Shown here: positions 16,972-19,562 of the stretch, one piece after another
Position numbering within the stretch: the first letter of the stretch is position 1
How the letters are laid out: each line of letters starts with the position of its first letter
Source of the DNA: Phoronis ovalis
Lineage: Eukaryota > Phoronida > Phoronidae
Assembly: GCA_028565635.1 (NCBI GenBank)
Contig: JAOXYB010015465.1
Location: forward strand, 1 to 19,562
Length of the DNA stretch: 19,562 nucleotides
Direction: 5' to 3'
The notes under the pieces: generated by a model
Told to the model about the DNA's origin: nothing
Seen by the model: only the letters and a program-made list of their open reading frames with translations
Databases searched by the model: none
Translations under genes and position numbers: made by a program

Positions 16972-19562
16972 ACCTCCGCTATGTTAATGTTATAACAATG
17001 AAATTTAATTTGTAATCATATAGTCCTATTGCTGTTTTAAAAAATATGACTGATATTAATCCACGTGTCATTTGTTATTAACTTAATATTGTCTTTTGAT
17101 AATGCAACATATTATTGAAATATGATATGTAAGGACAACGTCACTTTGGTTTTTCAATATATGATATCATTATTGTTATATATCCACCTGGTGAGTTAAA
17201 AAATAACAATGTTTTACTTGGTATCAGTTGCATATAAGCCTAGACAATGCCTGGACACGTAGGATGATTACTAGATACCTACTGCATATGACGACTAATC
17301 AACACGTGGCATGACAGGATGTGTTAAGTGAGGGCCCCAAGGGGGCACAATCTTGTTGCATAGAAATGAAAATATGAAAATATCGTTGCACAAAAATAAA
17401 ACTTTTCCAATCCCAAATCACGAAAAAAAAATTCAGATTAAATGCATAATTCCAATATATTTAAATGTCAACTGACAGAATTACATACAGTGCTGTTCTT
17501 GTATGTTACTTTCACTAGCTCTTTTACAAGTGCTCTGCAATCATCTCCTGTCCGTGGTGCAAACTTCAATATAGACAAAATAAATGCAGAGCTACCTAAC
17601 ATGAACTACCACACGCGATCGTTGAACACTCACCCAACTCGTTGTATAGTGACCAAATTCGCTTGACATTCTCGGTCAAATCGTTGAGCAAGTTCACAAT
17701 TGTTGACAAGTTATGTTTTACAATCACAGAGTCCGTTCATAACTCACCTTTGAATACTTGTCCAATTCGATTACACTTAAAGCCTAAGCTTGACCCCTGT
17801 CTTTTCATAACAAACTACAATAACCACAATTCACAAAATGGGTTCTTTAATTTCACACAACGAAAATCAAGAATTTATTCAATATTGCATATAATTATAC
17901 CCTGTAAAGCGTACAAAAAATTGGTTGGCCGGGAACGACATTGTTCAAATTTTATCGAGTCACCTTTTTAGTGTATATTGTTCGATAAAGCGTAATCAGA
18001 TATTATGACATACGAATACTATTCTCATAATAGAAATAATACAAAATGGGCTAAACATTTCTTGCAAACCCATTTCAACAATACAATTCAGACACTGACA
18101 TTTTTATTAACAAAAAAAAATGGCGACTGCATGTATTAGTGATACGTCTTTTTTCTAAATTAATTCCAAACTCTAGGTTATCAACAAATGAGCATCAGAT
18201 AGGTCAACAAATTACACTTCACTACATTTAGAATCCGCGCCTAAAGCCAAAATATGATACATGTAGCTAGGATTATCACACCCCTGAAGCGTTCCAAAAG
18301 TCTGCGGATCAATTTCGCAATCAGTAAGCAAATGTGTTGATCATAAAATTGTTAAAACATTTCCTAGTTGCCAATATTCTTTTCCACGATTCATAAGCTA
18401 AGAGGAATGAACTTTACTTGTACGTTTACACCAGCTTTCCTGACTCACTGACACCTCACTTAATTTTAAGAAAGCCAGGGTATTTTCCGCTTAATCCGTC
18501 ACTGGCACAAACATGATATGAGCGGAGATGTTAACTAAAAAAGAAACTTTTGTTACTTAAAAGAAGCGATGAGCAATGTGAGAATAAAATATTGTAAAAA
18601 AGCACATAACAAGCAACAAGAAATGTAAATCTAATCGGTGCATAGCCTCTTGAATACTTATCTTGTCTCTCACCATCGTAACATATTTTACATGTGAGTT
18701 ACATATCATTTTTAAAATGTTTGAAGTAAAAATTACATTTGTAAAATCGATAAGAATAAATCTGATATTTTGTTTTGATAAACACTTTTTTTGCTTAATG
18801 CATTATATTTGCAGAGTTGCGGAATGCTGTCTATATCATTTACTGCCTGCTTAAACTGCCACTCTCCCCTCCAAAGAACATCGTCTTTGGGAATGTTGCA
18901 TCTACACGTAGAAAATGTTTTAACGTAAGAAATTTAGAGTTAAAGTACAACCAACATCCAAAAAACAACTTTACGAATTATATGTTCGTTTTTTTTTCTT
19001 CTTAATTTTGATAATGTCTGTCAGTAGAAACCCGCCCGGGAACAAAGTCTCCAACGGAAGTAATGTGTTATAAATATACGTTGTATAGGACATCTGTTTT
19101 TAAGTACGACGCCCCTTTCTGGTATAATCGTACTTCACACGAGACTGCGACCTCCATATCAGATCTTTGTTGCCCAGACGCAAGCAATTTAGTGCTGTGA
19201 TTCGGCTCTTGAAAATATTTAGCACTGTTGTGGAAATATATCAAACCAAACAGTTGCTGCGGTGTTTTTTTCAACATTGTTGACATCTAGGCTATCAGAC
19301 GATCAAGCGCGTGCAGTGATTCAGTTAAGGCACGCGCATAAGATATTTTTATATAATTAGGTACGTATACGCTTGCAATCTTTTTGTAGGAAATTTATTG
19401 CTCTTTCCAACGATACCAATATTGTTTATTCGATACTTCTAAGTCCCCCAACGTACCTAATTAACTATATTCAGTTGGTTCGCTAAGTTTCAGTTTAGTC
19501 ATTTTCTTGTAATTTTCGTCCTTGCTCATAAATTAGCAGTTCTGTCACTGTGTTTCGTATTT

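Larger units (their letters stand above)
16693..19562. other. Upstream region of the transporter; no gene recognised
   Basis: About 2.9 kb. The left end should contain the transporter promoter and 5' UTR. A minus-strand string GAGAAG|GTAAAA at 16776-16765 resembles a donor and could end a non-coding first exon, but no good acceptor precedes the ATG. The stretch 17600-17860 has protein-like minus-strand reading broken by stops (see findings). 18000-19562 shows short frames only. Confidence 0.5.

Noticed and set aside
17442-17971. Two overlapping plus-strand frames of 74 and 109 codons
   Set aside because: Composition is that of AT-rich non-coding DNA, with no domain pattern, no splice context and no codon bias. 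The minus strand is the more protein-like one here.
19068-19286. Minus-strand frame of 72 codons at the right end
   Set aside because: No recognisable motif, no supporting splice sites, and no neighbour to join with inside the window.

Overview
The window is animal nuclear DNA. It is AT-rich, its genes are split by GT-AG introns of about 0.3 to 1.4 kb, and it carries a tRNA-derived SINE-like sequence and short inverted-repeat elements. Nothing fixes the species. An invertebrate with mid-sized introns fits, and a lophotrochozoan such as a mollusc is a guess only. Two protein-coding genes were reconstructed by hand-splicing, both on the minus strand; everything else is intergenic or intronic.

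Gene 1 (minus, 16692 to 7687) is a complete SLC22-family transporter (major facilitator superfamily, OCTN/organic-cation branch). Eleven coding exons join in frame with GT-AG introns at every junction and give 583 residues. It has the N-terminal LGTYGRYQ motif, a glycosylatable first extracellular loop, TEWDLVCD, a GRKP loop, LAYFIRDWRR, PELYPTNVR and a C-terminal PETLNRPLPE. Two family motifs are altered, and the central cytoplasmic loop is long and carries a doubled SPMTSP motif.

Gene 2 (minus, from about 3690 or 3167 to 759, continuing off the left edge) is the N-terminal part of a secreted zinc metalloprotease with an ADAMTS-like reprolysin (M12B) catalytic domain. Four well-supported exons end at LAHELGH, inside the zinc-binding motif; the remaining zinc ligand must lie beyond the window. 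A tentative fifth exon (3642-3690) could supply the start codon and a weak signal peptide. If it is correct, the protease has almost no prodomain.

Region by region: 1-758 is the 3' intron of gene 2 with no recognisable exon. 759-3690 is gene 2. 3691-7686 is about 4 kb of intergenic DNA holding a diverged tandem repeat (about 5520-5800), an inverted pair of a dispersed repeat (5900/7055) and a 13-bp perfect inverted repeat around tandem AATAAA signals (7206-7291). 7687-16692 is gene 1, with a SINE-like insertion in intron 8, a MITE-like element in intron 1 and several small tandem repeats. 16693-19562 is upstream DNA with a palindrome near the presumed promoter and a possible decayed coding stretch near 17600-17860.

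The two genes lie head-to-tail but show no functional link. No new multi-gene system was found. The most interesting points are the altered transporter loop, the apparently prodomain-poor protease, and the short inverted-repeat elements.
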